Positions 15,642 through 24,460 are shown, numbered from the stretch's first letter. The stretch: DNA of 64,000 bases from Ruminococcus sp. zg-924 (GCF_024433635.1 NZ_WNJZ01000008.1:1-64000); one strand, 5' to 3'. A program made the numbers and translations. The notes: generated by a model not told the origin, from the letters alone.

Positions 15642-18294
15642 TGTTTTTGCCCTCCACTTTTATGATAAAGTCCCTTGTCGTTTTTGCCGTTGGTTTCTCT
15701 TTTCCCATAAATTCTTCAATGTCTTTTTCCAGCTTCAAATCAAGCTGCATTTCCTCAAAAAACTGCGTTTCCTGCTTCTGCATGAATTCCTTTTGGATCA
15801 GGTTTATCTGCTTTTGCAGCTTTAGCTTGGTCAGCCTGTCATCGGTTGCGCCAAGCTCGTTTTCCATTGTCCTGACCTGCTTTTCCAATTCATCCACGGC
15901 GCGGCTCAGAGCAGCTTTGCTTTTTGCCGTTTGCAGCTTCATTTGGTCAATTTTCTCCGCCTGCAGCGGGGTTAGCTGTTCGGTTTCCTTTTCCAAAAGC
16001 TCGTCCGTATTCACGCAGTAGTCAAGCTTATGATAATTGAACCTGCCGGTCGATTTAAGCCAATGCGGAGATTTATGTTCGCCCTCTGTACAGCGCACAA
16101 CAGGAAGCGAGAGGATTTTCCGGCATTCATCCTCCGACAGCGTTCTGCCGGATTCGGTTATGCCGACAGGTACGCTGTATTCCTTGCCATGCGGCTTGAT
16201 TTCAACCGTATAAAGCGCGATATGGCAGGTTTCTATGTCTGAATCTACCACAATCGCTCCGTCATCGGCGCATTCAAGATGGTGCAAAATTCCTTGCCCT
16301 AAAATGCTCGAAAGGGTGATCCGCCCATACCGGGGCTTGAAATCGGGAGACATGCCGTATTTCTTTTGACTCTTATATTTCCGGCTGCCGCCGTTAGACC
16401 AGTAGTAAAACAGCGTAGGAAGCTCGTCATAGTTGGCGGCTGTTACCGTCTGTTCTTCCTCATTGATTTCATAATAGCAGTCCGTATGCTCTGCGTTGTA
16501 CTGCTCAAAAAAATACTTGACAAGCTCCCACAGCTTGTTGCTGATGTCTTTGGCTTTTTCTGCCGCGTACTGCGGCGTGATCTTCACTTTACCCGCAAGC
16601 TCTCTTGTAAAGGTGGTAAACAGGATGTCCTCGGCGTCGGATACCAACTGCCTGTTCTCCTGATGATGCTCATCGAGAGTGGCGAGATAATCGCTTTGTA
16701 TCTGCTCCTTCGTGCGGGCCTTCTCAGCAAATTCGCTGACAGCAGCGTTCAAATCATCGGTAAAGCCGCCGATTACCGCATCGGACACGCCGAACACCCC
16801 GTCTGATACAAGAAAGCGTTTATTGACAAGCTCCAGCTTGCGCACATCGGCAAAATTGTTCTTATTGATAAAGGCGACCGCCAGCACATCGTTCTGCTGA
16901 TCCAGCCGGTGACAGCGGTCGATCCGCTGTTCCATTTTCAGCGTGTTATACAGCAGATCGTAGTTCATCACAAGGGCGGATTCCTGAAGGTCAAAGCCTC
17001 TCGCGCCATTGTCGGTGGAGAGCAGGATTTCGCCGTGTTCCTTAAACGCCCGGATGGCGGAGTAATCGGCAGAGCCGTTGTAGACCTGCGTCTCATATTT
17101 CTCCTTCAGCAGAGCGTATAAAACCTTTTGTGTTTCTACGCTTTCGGTGAAAATCACCGCTTTTTTACCGGCGCCCAATTTGCGAAGGAGGGGCATAATT
17201 TTATTTAAAAATTTAAGGAGAAGCTTTGCTTTCTCATCCGTTTCGATGCTTTCGGCAAGCAATTCCATCTCTCTGAATTCGCTCAGTTCATCCTCAGCGT
17301 TCGGCAGATGTTCCAGCCGCTTGATAACGCCCTTGATCGTCTGCAAAATGGCAGCCGTCGAGGAGCTTTGCAGGCCGAGCAAACGCAGGGCAAGATCATA
17401 GCTGCTCATTTCGGGGAAGGCGAGCTTTTTATCTTTGTTCACATAAGCGTACAGTAAATCGTACAGCTTTTGCTCTTTGGCAGAGGGTGTATATTCCAGT
17501 GTAACAAGGATTCGTTCGGGTATCTTGGCATACTGCTTTGCCTGTGAGCGCAGGGTTCGGAAGCAGTATTTGCTCACTCTTTCGGCAAGCTCAGGGTAGT
17601 TCTCCGGCCTTCTCAGATACCGCTTCATATAGGTTTCGGCGTCCGGCAGGACGGTTTCATCAATAAAATACATGAGACCGTACAAGTCCATGATATTCTT
17701 CTCAATAGGCGTTCCGGTCAGCAGAATTTTGAATGAATCCTCTGCAACATCCTTGAGAATTTTCGCCTGCCGGTTATCCTCATTACTGACAGAGGATAGG
17801 GCATTGGCTTCCTCAAAGACTGTCAGATCCCATTTGATTTCTTTTGCGGCCGCTTGCTGATCCGCTAAAAAATCAAAGGTGGTTAAGATAACCGCATTCT
17901 GTTCAAAGGCATTTGAATTTTCATCCGACACATTTTGCTCCCAATCTTCACGGTCGGTCAGCACAATATAAGGGACGGTATAGCAGCGGTCAAGCGTATC
18001 GATCCACTGCATAAGCAAATCGGCGTTGGGAACGGCAATAAAAATTCGATTTATTCCTTCCAGCCACTTTTGCACCACGACAAGCATGGCCTCATGTGTT
18101 TTTCCCATTCCCGCTTCATCGCACAGGATGACTCCCTTTTGGTAAGGGGAGCGCATGGCAAAGCTGGCCGCCGCAACCTGAAAAGGATAGACCTGAATAT
18201 CAGATGAGGCATAAACAGGAACGAGCTTATCCTCTTGCGGCAGATTTTCCAAAAGCCTTGCTGCATAATATGCGTGGAAGGGTGTCGGGTACAT
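15634..18294 (-). CDS. SNF2-like superfamily 2 helicase associated with the type III system
   Basis: Two RecA lobes: Walker A DEAGMGKT (residues 59-66), LTTFD, motif III LLTGTPIEKN, and in lobe two LSTDNGARGFDLQ and MEQRIDRCHRLDQQ (motifs V and VI), the classic SNF2/RapA set. Motif II is degenerate: FEEAN (160-164) where DEAH-type proteins have D-E-x-H. The C-terminal 350 residues include a domain of unknown fold and a long coiled coil. I chose the ATG at 18294 (AAAGGAAAC upstream) over one six codons earlier. As first enzyme of the operon with Mod and Res it probably acts as DNA translocase or remodeller; such helicases occur in DISARM and other defence systems but are not part of standard type III systems. 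Confidence 0.88.
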   Translation of the reverse strand: MYPTPFHAYYAARLLENLPQEDKLVPVYASSDIQVYPFQVAAASFAMRSPYQKGVILCDEAGMGKTHEAMLVVVQKWLEGINRIFIAVPNADLLMQWIDTLDRCYTVPYIVLTDREDWEQNVSDENSNAFEQNAVILTTFDFLADQQAAAKEIKWDLTVFEEANALSSVSNEDNRQAKILKDVAEDSFKILLTGTPIEKNIMDLYGLMYFIDETVLPDAETYMKRYLRRPENYPELAERVSKYCFRTLRSQAKQYAKIPERILVTLEYTPSAKEQKLYDLLYAYVNKDKKLAFPEMSSYDLALRLLGLQSSSTAAILQTIKGVIKRLEHLPNAEDELSEFREMELLAESIETDEKAKLLLKFLNKIMPLLRKLGAGKKAVIFTESVETQKVLYALLKEKYETQVYNGSADYSAIRAFKEHGEILLSTDNGARGFDLQESALVMNYDLLYNTLKMEQRIDRCHRLDQQNDVLAVAFINKNNFADVRKLELVNKRFLVSDGVFGVSDAVIGGFTDDLNAAVSEFAEKARTKEQIQSDYLATLDEHHQENRQLVSDAEDILFTTFTRELAGKVKITPQYAAEKAKDISNKLWELVKYFFEQYNAEHTDCYYEINEEEQTVTAANYDELPTLFYYWSNGGSRKYKSQKKYGMSPDFKPRYGRITLSSILGQGILHHLECADDGAIVVDSDIETCHIALYTVEIKPHGKEYSVPVGITESGRTLSEDECRKILSLPVVRCTEGEHKSPHWLKSTGRFNYHKLDYCVNTDELLEKETEQLTPLQAEKIDQMKLQTAKSKAALSRAVDELEKQVRTMENELGATDDRLTKLKLQKQINLIQKEFMQKQETQFFEEMQLDLKLEKDIEEFMGKEKPTAKTTRDFIIKVEGKNNG

Positions 18295-18321
18295 CTGTTT
18301 GTTTCCTTTCAAATGATTTGC

Positions 18322-18534
18322 CTATTCTTCGTCTGTATCGATAAATTCGCAAATATCGTCCAGCGTACAATTCAACACCTTACAGATGCGTCCGAGGATT
18401 TCGATTGTTACGCTTTCACTATTGTTAAGTCTGCGTATTGAAGTTGTGCTAATTGAAGCTTTTTCCATTAGCTCTTTCTTTTTCATGTCTTTATCGATTA
18501 GGAGCTTCCACAGCTTCTTATAACTGATTTTCAT
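18322..18534 (-). CDS. Small XRE/Cro-type regulator, first gene of the defence operon
   Basis: A 70-residue single HTH domain: ISYKKLWKLLIDKDMKKKEL, then SISTTSIRRLNNSESVTIEIL and VLNCTLDDICEFI. It belongs to the small 'YozG-like' XRE group. ATG at 18534 is preceded by CGAGGTG. A consensus promoter lies at 18582-18610. It is closely related to the gene at 43339-43569 (same LWKLLID, ICEFI frame), forming one half of a duplicated gene pair. Likely regulates the helicase-Mod-Res-WYL genes downstream (27-bp gap). Confidence 0.85.
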   Translation of the reverse strand: MKISYKKLWKLLIDKDMKKKELMEKASISTTSIRRLNNSESVTIEILGRICKVLNCTLDDICEFIDTDEE

Positions 18535-18581
18535 TTCAGCACCTCGTTGCAATAAAATCCGAAAATAAATGTTGATATAAT

Positions 18582-18610
18582 ATTATAGCATAATTTCTGC
18601 CGATTTTCAA
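18582..18610 (-). promoter_or_regulatory. Promoter of the XRE-helicase-mod-res-WYL operon
   Basis: On the minus strand TTGAAA (18605-18610), 17-bp spacer, TATAAT (18582-18587). The only strong promoter seen upstream of the 9-kb defence operon. Confidence 0.85.
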
Positions 18611-18712
18611 CAGTTTATATGCTAAAAGAAATATTTTTGTAGAATTAGGCTGTTCTCTTTCTTTTCTGCTGAAATCTGTTTTCAGGTGGAGGTTCACTTT
18701 CTCCTGCCATGA

Positions 18713-18731
18713 TGACAGGTACCACCTGTCA
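18713..18731. promoter_or_regulatory. Conserved palindrome, copy 1
   Basis: TGACAGGT-ACC-ACCTGTCA, arms of 8 bp around a 3-nt centre. It is kept unchanged at 43771-43789 in the second copy of this region and lies in non-coding sequence between the winged-helix gene and the XRE gene, which suggests an operator or RNA hairpin under selection. Confidence 0.6.
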
Positions 18732-18971
18732 CCAAAAGGGCATAGAACCCTCTTGGCGGCAGGTGTATTTTTCGTTTCGCCAATGAATACGGATTTTATA
18801 AAGCAGGCTGCTTTTACCGCCTTTGGTGCGGTATCTCTGCTCAGTTTCAAGGAGTCCTGCTTTCCTCAAATTCCGCAGCGCTCTGCACACAGTAGACTGC
18901 GACGGCTTCAATTCTTTTGCAATGGTTGGGATTGCCGGTCACCATTTGCCATCTTTGTTTGCTCTATCCAC
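18729..18971 (-). pseudogene. Broken copy of the winged-helix replication/regulatory protein gene
   Basis: Degenerate paralogue of the intact gene at 43838-44098. The frame reads VDRANKDGKW, then a TGA, then PAIPTIAKELK and onward through LRKAGLLETEQRYRTKGGK nearly unchanged. The 5' part before VDRANK is not recognisable, and the normal stop after KIR-N-H is replaced so that the frame runs on. So an internal nonsense codon, a missing start and a lost stop mark it as non-functional. It belongs with the XRE gene at 18322-18534 to the left copy of the duplicated pair. Confidence 0.8.
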
Positions 18972-19015
18972 TGTTTTTTCTCATCAAATGAACAGAGCCG
19001 ACAAACTGTGATTTC

Positions 19016-19228
19016 TCACAAGTTCATCAGCTCTGTACCTGCATCCGGCTCTTTGATAACGGTAACTTTTAAGTCCTTTGCGTCAATTAAACTTTCCTGC
19101 TTGCATTTTGGGCAGTAAAGAGGATAATTCTTTAAAACCGTATCTTCCCGTATTCTATCACGGGTTTTGTCCCCACAAACAGGACACCGTATCCAATCTG
19201 TTTGCTTCAATTTACCACCTACCTTCAT
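19016..19228 (-). CDS. Cysteine-rich KTR-domain protein (ICE small protein)
   Basis: 70 residues with CPVCGDKTRDRIREDT and CPKCKQESL: two CxxC pairs and the KTR tripeptide that names this family of small zinc-binding proteins found on Tn916-like and other clostridial ICEs. The role is unknown. Its ATG (19228) overlaps the TGA of a 16-codon ORF (ATGA). Being an ICE backbone gene it marks the left edge of the cargo inserted here. Confidence 0.8.
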   Translation of the reverse strand: MKVGGKLKQTDWIRCPVCGDKTRDRIREDTVLKNYPLYCPKCKQESLIDAKDLKVTVIKEPDAGTELMNL

Positions 19229-19275
19229 AAATAGTTATAAGTGTCGCTGTCGACGATCAGCGGTATCTTTTTCAT
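19225..19275 (-). CDS. 16-residue leader-like ORF coupled to the KTR gene
   Basis: MKKIPLIVDSDTYNYL with a strong GGAGGTGAGG ribosome site 4-5 bases before the ATG, and an ATGA overlap with the KTR gene start. The KTR gene itself has no other RBS, so translation of this ORF probably carries ribosomes to it. It may be a leader peptide or the remnant of a longer upstream gene whose start is retained. Confidence 0.4.
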   Translation of the reverse strand: MKKIPLIVDSDTYNYL

Positions 19276-19373
19276 GTTTCCTCACCTCCAATTGATTTAC
19301 CACAAGCATAAACTAAAAATGTTACACAAATGTCCGAGGTGACTTTGATTTCAACAAAAAAGCAGGCTGAATT

Positions 19374-19404
19374 GTTACAAAGCTCGGATATTTCAAAAAT
19401 TTCT
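19374..19404. repeat. Promoter-like repeat downstream of the ABC operon
   Basis: TGTTACAAAGCTCGGATATTTC followed by an A/T run closely matches 22673-22703 upstream of the ABC transporter genes. A second similar piece, ATGTTACACAAATGTCCGAG, lies at about 19318-19338. These look like regulator sites left over from another copy of the operon or a gene removed by recombination. Confidence 0.5.
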
Positions 19405-19463
19405 TTGAGAAATGGCGAAAAAAGCGGGGTAGCACACGCCGCCCCGCTGATTCCATACAGTTA

Positions 19464-21881
19464 CTATTCCGTTCTCAACCGTTCCACCAAAGTATCTTTC
19501 TCAATGGATCGGCTAACTCCATAGCTAATGCAAACCTGTAATCCGACAAGCAAAATAGAGAATAAAAGAATCGGGAATATATTAAACTCAAAAAGGATAA
19601 ATTTCATGGCCAATACCTTATTTGCCAAATAACATAGCAGGGCACCTACTGTAACGCCCAAAAAGGTTGCCAATACTGCAGACTTTACACTAATACTCAT
19701 TCCCTCTCGGTAAAGCATTTTTCTTAGCTGCTGATTTGTCATTCCGACTGCCTGCAAAAGAGCAAATTCCCGTTTACGGACAATAGCGCTGCTGATTAGC
19801 ATATTCACCATATTTAATAACCCGAAAAGAATTACAAATGCAGAGATACCGTACAGACTGCTTGTGGTTGCCTTTATAAATCCTCTGATTGTAGAAAATT
19901 CTTCATCGTAAATTCTGAGCCTCAAATTTGGATTTCCGCTTATAAGCGCCATGATCCCATCTTGAACAGATTCCTTATAATTTGGGTCACAAAAAACGGA
20001 TAAATGTGATGTATTATTATAAGGGGAAATTTCTGCTATTGCTTCGCTGGTACAATAGAACAGCCCTGTTGATGGGAAGTAAGCAATCCCGGCAACGGTA
20101 AAAGTTTTTTGGGTGGTTTGTCCGGCAACATCAAAATGGAATAACAGTGTATCCCCAATTTTCAAATCGCCATAGTTTGTATCACTTCGATCTGTACGGT
20201 ATTTATTGACAACGATGCCGTCCAGACCGACTTCATCATAATTGATCGTACCGTCCACAAGTTCACTTGCATTAGCAACAAGTTCTGGTGATAGACTGTT
20301 TACAATTTCTAAATTGTCCTCTGGCAAATCGTAGACAACTTTGGATTCTACTAAGCGGCCCACGACACATCCATCCAATACAATCTTTTCTACGCCGGGG
20401 ATTTTATATATTTGTGCCTGCAAATCCTCTGATAGAGGATTGTCTTGAATGATAGTCGGAAAACGCTCATAAAAGTTATCCATCTGTATGCCGATCTGGA
20501 AATTCTCGTCTAATGGATAGCTTTGCCGTAACATAGCTGGAAGATTGATGGAAGAAATGAGGATAGCTAACGCAATCATCAAGGTTCCACTAATGCTTAA
20601 TGAAATAATTGACATACGGTTTTTCTTCTGATTCATTTTCAGATTGCTTTGCGCCAAAGTGTTTGGTGTAATCCGCTTCAATGTTTTGTGTTCTTGTCCG
20701 GCCTTTTCCCCTTGAAATTTCATCGCTTCAATAGGAGAAGTTTTGGCAAGAAGTTTCGCTGGCTTTCTTAAAGCGAACTTGATAACAGCAAAAATCAAGA
20801 AACCAGACAATAAAACAATCGCCATATCATATAAAATCCATCGTACCCCAGAGAGAATAACGACAATCAAAATAGAAATCAATGCTCCCAAAGGGATAAA
20901 TCGTAATGCCAGTAAATTCCCCTGCATTTTCAAAAAGTAACGCAACTGTTTTTTCGTCGTTCCTAACGAAATAAACTGGGCATACATAGGCATCGAATTG
21001 ACAATAGAAATATAAAAAATACTGTAAATTACAAAGCTGCTGGCGAACATAATGAATATCGTAAAAAAGATAATACCGACCGCCACAGCACCATCAATAT
21101 AGATTCCATCAATATATTTGTCATTTAGTATGATGTCAAAATCTTTAATGCCTTCAGCTTCACCTTTACTTTTCAAGAAATCTTTTTGAGTGTCAGGACT
21201 CATATCGGCTTTTTCCGAATTAAGTGAAACTAATAGATCAACAGTCGATGCGGTTTGCGTGCTGTAAGTTAAAGAAAGATCGTTGTACTGCCCGGCGTAT
21301 TCTGTACGGAAACAATCAGATGTCAGAATATAAAACTGTTTCCCTTTTTCCTGTGTTTCGTTTCGGATAATACCGCAAACAGTAAATGAGTTTTCTTTCA
21401 ATTCGTTTGTCAAAGTGTCTGCATATTCAAAGGAAAATGTATCACCTAATGCCAATTTGTGAATAGACAGATAAGTTTCAGATACAAGTACCTCCGTGTT
21501 GCTTTGTGGTAGGTTTCCATCCATCAGTTCAAAGCCCAAAAAGGACATTGCCGGATCATCCATGTATGCCAGATCAGTGCGCCCGTCACTGTTCACAATA
21601 TTACCAAAGGTTTTATAAACACCAACTGCTTCAAAATCATGATCGGTCTGCAACTTGTTTTTCGTATCTTCGCTCACAGCACGAAACATAGCATGATAAG
21701 GTGCTTGTGTGGATTGTTTCAGTGCGTCATTTACTAAAATAGAAAAGACGGTTGCCATTAGGCAAGTCGCAATTACAATAATAATTGCAGTGATTAAAGT
21801 CTTGAGCTTATGTTCCTTTAGGTCAGCTTTCGCCAGTTTCTTTATAATGGCGTTGGTATCATTCTCAAAAGGCCATGTCAT
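19464..21881 (-). CDS. FtsX/MacB-type ABC transporter permease
   Basis: 805 residues. An N-terminal transmembrane helix (TLITAIIIVIATCLMATVFS), a large extracellular domain (about 50-240), three central helices, and a second unit of the same design: helix near 430, extracellular domain, and three C-terminal helices with the FtsX consensus (FVILFGLLNMVNMLISS...REFALLQAVGM). This two-FtsX layout is that of MacB/YknZ/Vex-like exporters of peptides or antibiotics. Partner of the ATPase 14 bp upstream. The gene is clearly more AT-rich than the ATPase, kinase and regulator genes, with an abrupt change near 21,890. Confidence 0.88.
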   Translation of the reverse strand: MTWPFENDTNAIIKKLAKADLKEHKLKTLITAIIIVIATCLMATVFSILVNDALKQSTQAPYHAMFRAVSEDTKNKLQTDHDFEAVGVYKTFGNIVNSDGRTDLAYMDDPAMSFLGFELMDGNLPQSNTEVLVSETYLSIHKLALGDTFSFEYADTLTNELKENSFTVCGIIRNETQEKGKQFYILTSDCFRTEYAGQYNDLSLTYSTQTASTVDLLVSLNSEKADMSPDTQKDFLKSKGEAEGIKDFDIILNDKYIDGIYIDGAVAVGIIFFTIFIMFASSFVIYSIFYISIVNSMPMYAQFISLGTTKKQLRYFLKMQGNLLALRFIPLGALISILIVVILSGVRWILYDMAIVLLSGFLIFAVIKFALRKPAKLLAKTSPIEAMKFQGEKAGQEHKTLKRITPNTLAQSNLKMNQKKNRMSIISLSISGTLMIALAILISSINLPAMLRQSYPLDENFQIGIQMDNFYERFPTIIQDNPLSEDLQAQIYKIPGVEKIVLDGCVVGRLVESKVVYDLPEDNLEIVNSLSPELVANASELVDGTINYDEVGLDGIVVNKYRTDRSDTNYGDLKIGDTLLFHFDVAGQTTQKTFTVAGIAYFPSTGLFYCTSEAIAEISPYNNTSHLSVFCDPNYKESVQDGIMALISGNPNLRLRIYDEEFSTIRGFIKATTSSLYGISAFVILFGLLNMVNMLISSAIVRKREFALLQAVGMTNQQLRKMLYREGMSISVKSAVLATFLGVTVGALLCYLANKVLAMKFILFEFNIFPILLFSILLVGLQVCISYGVSRSIEKDTLVERLRTE

Positions 21882-21895
21882 AGTCTGCCACCTCC

Positions 21896-22567
21896 TTACT
21901 CCACAATTTTGCCGTCCTCAATGCGAATAATCCTATCTGCAAGTCGGGCAATATCATTGTTGTGGGTAATCATTACAACGGTCTGGCGGAATTCCGCGCT
22001 GGTGCGCTTGATAAGCCCCAGCACCTCGGCGCTGGTCTTGCTGTCAAGGTTGCCTGTCGGCTCGTCGGCCAGCACGATAGCTGGTTTGGTAATCAGGGCA
22101 CGGGCAATCGCCACACGCTGCTGTTGTCCACCGGAAAGATTGTTCGGCATATTTTTTAGTCTGTTTTCCAGACCCAGCAGGTGAACGATCTCGTCTAAAA
22201 ACTTCCGATCCACCGTGTCCCCGTCCAGTTCCACCGGCAGGACGATGTTCTCATACACATTCAAAATGGGAACAAGGTTATAGTTCTGGAAGATAAAGCC
22301 GATGTTGCGGCGGCGGAAGATGGTAAGCTGTTCATCGTTCTTTTTTGCCAGTTCTTCACCCCGGACGATCACGGTTCCGCTGGTAGGGGTGTCCAGCCCG
22401 CCCATCATGTGAAGCAGGGTGGACTTTCCGCTGCCGGAGGTCCCGACAACAGCCACAAATTCGCCGTCCTCCAGGTCGAAATTCACGCCGTCAAGGGCGC
22501 GGGTAATGTTCGACTTTGTGCCATAATACTTTTTCAAGTCGATAGTCTGTAAAACACTCATATTCAA
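21896..22567 (-). CDS. ABC transporter ATP-binding protein (LolD/MacB family)
   Basis: 223 residues with Walker A GTSGSGKST, Q-loop FIFQNYNLVP, signature NLSGGQQQRVAIARAL, Walker B IVLADEPTGNLD and H-loop MITHNN: all functional motifs intact. The LolD/MacB group pairs with FtsX-type permeases and couples ATP hydrolysis to mechanical movement rather than classic substrate passage. Two TGAAATGTTACA sites lie upstream, most likely for the response regulator of the same locus. Confidence 0.93.
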   Translation of the reverse strand: MNMSVLQTIDLKKYYGTKSNITRALDGVNFDLEDGEFVAVVGTSGSGKSTLLHMMGGLDTPTSGTVIVRGEELAKKNDEQLTIFRRRNIGFIFQNYNLVPILNVYENIVLPVELDGDTVDRKFLDEIVHLLGLENRLKNMPNNLSGGQQQRVAIARALITKPAIVLADEPTGNLDSKTSAEVLGLIKRTSAEFRQTVVMITHNNDIARLADRIIRIEDGKIVE

Positions 22568-22625
22568 AAACTCCTTTCAAGGCTTCCTGCCTGTTGATAA
22601 GGGTATTGTAAAACCCAAATGTCCT

Positions 22626-22703
22626 TGAAATGTTACAGCGGCCGAAAAAATTCATCGAAAATCAGGGTGAAATGTTACAATACTCGGACATTTCAAAAAA
22701 ATT
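22626..22703 (-). promoter_or_regulatory. Response-regulator target upstream of the ABC genes
   Basis: TGAAATGTTACA occurs twice, at 22626-22637 and 22668-22679, exactly 42 bp apart (four helical turns), the second followed by ATACTCGGACATTTC. OmpR-type regulators bind such phased direct repeats, so this is the probable site through which the regulator at 23768-24460 turns on the ABC genes. Confidence 0.55.
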
Positions 22704-22739
22704 TACGGCGGGCAGCCGGGAATGGCCGTCCTCCGCGTT

Positions 22740-23771
22740 CTATTTTGCAGGAAGCATGATGGAAAATTCCGAACCTTTCCCCAGCTCCGAAACCACTTTG
22801 ATATAGCCGCCCTGCCGCGTTACGATCTCGCGGGCCAAATACAGACCAATGCCCACGCCTGGCTCATCGTGTACTTCTTCCTCACGATAGAAGCGCCGGA
22901 AAATGGCGGCCTGATTGCTTTCTGAAATACCCTTGCCGGTGTCGGCTACTTTGATCTGTGCATACATTTCCCACGGCACCACCGACACCGTGATTTTCCC
23001 GCCCGCCGGGGTGTACTTCACCGCATTGTCCAGCAGATTAAAGAGGGCTTCGGATGTCCACTTGCTGTCATGGGACACGGTCAAATCCTCTGGGCAGTCT
23101 ACGGACACGGCGATTTCCTTTTTCTCCGCCGCATACACGATCCCACTCATGGCCTGCGCCACGGTATCAAAGAGGCGGCCCGGTTTCTTATCCAACTGGA
23201 TCACGCCCGTTTCCAACCGGGAGGTTTTCACAAGGGCCTGAAAGAGAAAGTCCAGCTTATCCGTCTGTGTGCGGATTCCCCGGATAAAGTCGGTGCGCTC
23301 CGCCTCGGTCATGGGCTTTTCCAGCAGGGTGTCCGTTGCCATTTTCAGATTGCTTACCGGCGTTTTCACCTGATGGGAAATATCTGATACAAGGGCCTGT
23401 AACTCCTGCCGCTCCTCGTCCACCCTGCGGCGGTTCTCCTGCATGATCTGATAGAGCCTCGCCAGTCGGTGTCCGATTCTGGCAAGCTGGGTTTCGCTGT
23501 CCTCTGGGCGCTGGGGCGCTTCATTCCCGGCGATCATATGGTCCAAAGTCTGGCACAGGTCAGCGGTAAACAGGGACAGCCGCTTTCCAAACGCCTGCGT
23601 CAGTACAAAAATCCCCACAAGGGCGCACAGCAGCAGCACCCCGCCAGTCAGCAGCACCGCCATCTGTTTTGTCACAAGAAACAGGGCTATGGTAATCCCG
23701 GACATGGAGAGGACAAGCCCCATTGCCACACGGCCAAACAACCGCTTTATCGAGAGGTGATTGAACTTCAT
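22740..23771 (-). CDS. Sensor histidine kinase, OmpR/EnvZ class
   Basis: Two N-terminal transmembrane helices (VAMGLVLSMSGITIALFL and MAVLLTGGVLLLCALVGIFVL) with almost no extracellular loop, a HAMP-like linker, the DHp helix LVSDISHQVKTPVSNL (His phospho-acceptor) and a complete ATPase core with N box (LFNLLDNAVKY), DTGKGI, and GVGIGLYLARE. The missing sensor loop is typical of kinases that sense through a partner ABC transporter. ATG at 23771 overlaps the regulator's TGA (ATGA) and has GGAGGCGAGG upstream. Confidence 0.92.
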   Translation of the reverse strand: MKFNHLSIKRLFGRVAMGLVLSMSGITIALFLVTKQMAVLLTGGVLLLCALVGIFVLTQAFGKRLSLFTADLCQTLDHMIAGNEAPQRPEDSETQLARIGHRLARLYQIMQENRRRVDEERQELQALVSDISHQVKTPVSNLKMATDTLLEKPMTEAERTDFIRGIRTQTDKLDFLFQALVKTSRLETGVIQLDKKPGRLFDTVAQAMSGIVYAAEKKEIAVSVDCPEDLTVSHDSKWTSEALFNLLDNAVKYTPAGGKITVSVVPWEMYAQIKVADTGKGISESNQAAIFRRFYREEEVHDEPGVGIGLYLAREIVTRQGGYIKVVSELGKGSEFSIMLPAK

Positions 23772-24460
23772 TTTGCCTCGCCTCCCGTCCATTGATAGCC
23801 CATGCCGTAAACGGTCTTGATGTAGGGTGCGCCGCCATCGGATTCAATCTTGCTGCGAATCCGGCTGATGGAGGTTGTCAGGGTGTGTTCGTCCACGAAC
23901 CTCTCGTCTATATCCCACAGTTTTTCCAAAAGCTGCCCACGGGTCAGCACTTGCCGGGGATTTTTACGGAACAGGTTCAGCATTTTGTACTCCATCGGGG
24001 ATAAAGTCAGGGGCTTGCCGTTCAGGGAAGCGGTCTGCTCCGAGAAGTCCAGAAACAGCCGCCCGTCGTCGTAAATGTCCTTGGCCGGTTTGTGGTGTTC
24101 CAGCATGGTGAACATGGCTTTGATTTTCCGCTGCAAGGCACTGATCACAAAGGGCTTTGTGATGTAGTCCACCGCGCCCACCTCATAGCCCCGTATCTGG
24201 TCGCTCTCCTGATCGTTGGCGGTCAGGAAAATCACAATGGTGTCCGGGTGCTGGGGCTTTATCAGCTTGCACAGTTCAAAGCCGTTGCCGTCCGGCAGGT
24301 TGATGTCCAGCAGTACCAAATCAAATTCCCGCTGGCGCAGAGCGTCGACGGCGGTTCTGACGTTTAGGGCAGAGGTCACGACGTAACCGTCTGCAGTCAG
24401 GTTATAGGCTAACATCTTATTCAAAAAACTGTCGTCCTCGACAATTAAAATCTGCTTCAT
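23768..24460 (-). CDS. OmpR-family response regulator
   Basis: Receiver domain with the acidic pair EDD near residue 9, phospho-acceptor Asp in LVLLDINLPDG (about 53), Thr in IFLTAND and Lys in YITKPF; then a winged-helix DNA-binding domain (LTLSPMEYKMLNLFRKNP... TLTTSISRIRSKI... YGMGYQW). 230 residues, full length. First gene of the regulator-kinase-ATPase-permease locus; the four are consecutive and in one direction. Confidence 0.94.
   Translation of the reverse strand: MKQILIVEDDSFLNKMLAYNLTADGYVVTSALNVRTAVDALRQREFDLVLLDINLPDGNGFELCKLIKPQHPDTIVIFLTANDQESDQIRGYEVGAVDYITKPFVISALQRKIKAMFTMLEHHKPAKDIYDDGRLFLDFSEQTASLNGKPLTLSPMEYKMLNLFRKNPRQVLTRGQLLEKLWDIDERFVDEHTLTTSISRIRSKIESDGGAPYIKTVYGMGYQWTGGEAK

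Noticed and set aside
18536-18850. 104-residue minus-strand frame and its relative at 43639-43908
   Set aside because: They resemble each other (ending in the same GDRWYLSSWQEKV stretch) only because the DNA is duplicated. They are out-of-frame readings across the end of the winged-helix gene and its non-coding tail.
19464-22567. BceAB-type bacitracin exporter
   Set aside because: The kinase lacks a sensor loop as in Bce systems, but the permease has two symmetric FtsX units with two outer domains (805 residues), which is the MacB/Vex plan rather than the BceB plan with ten helices and one large loop.
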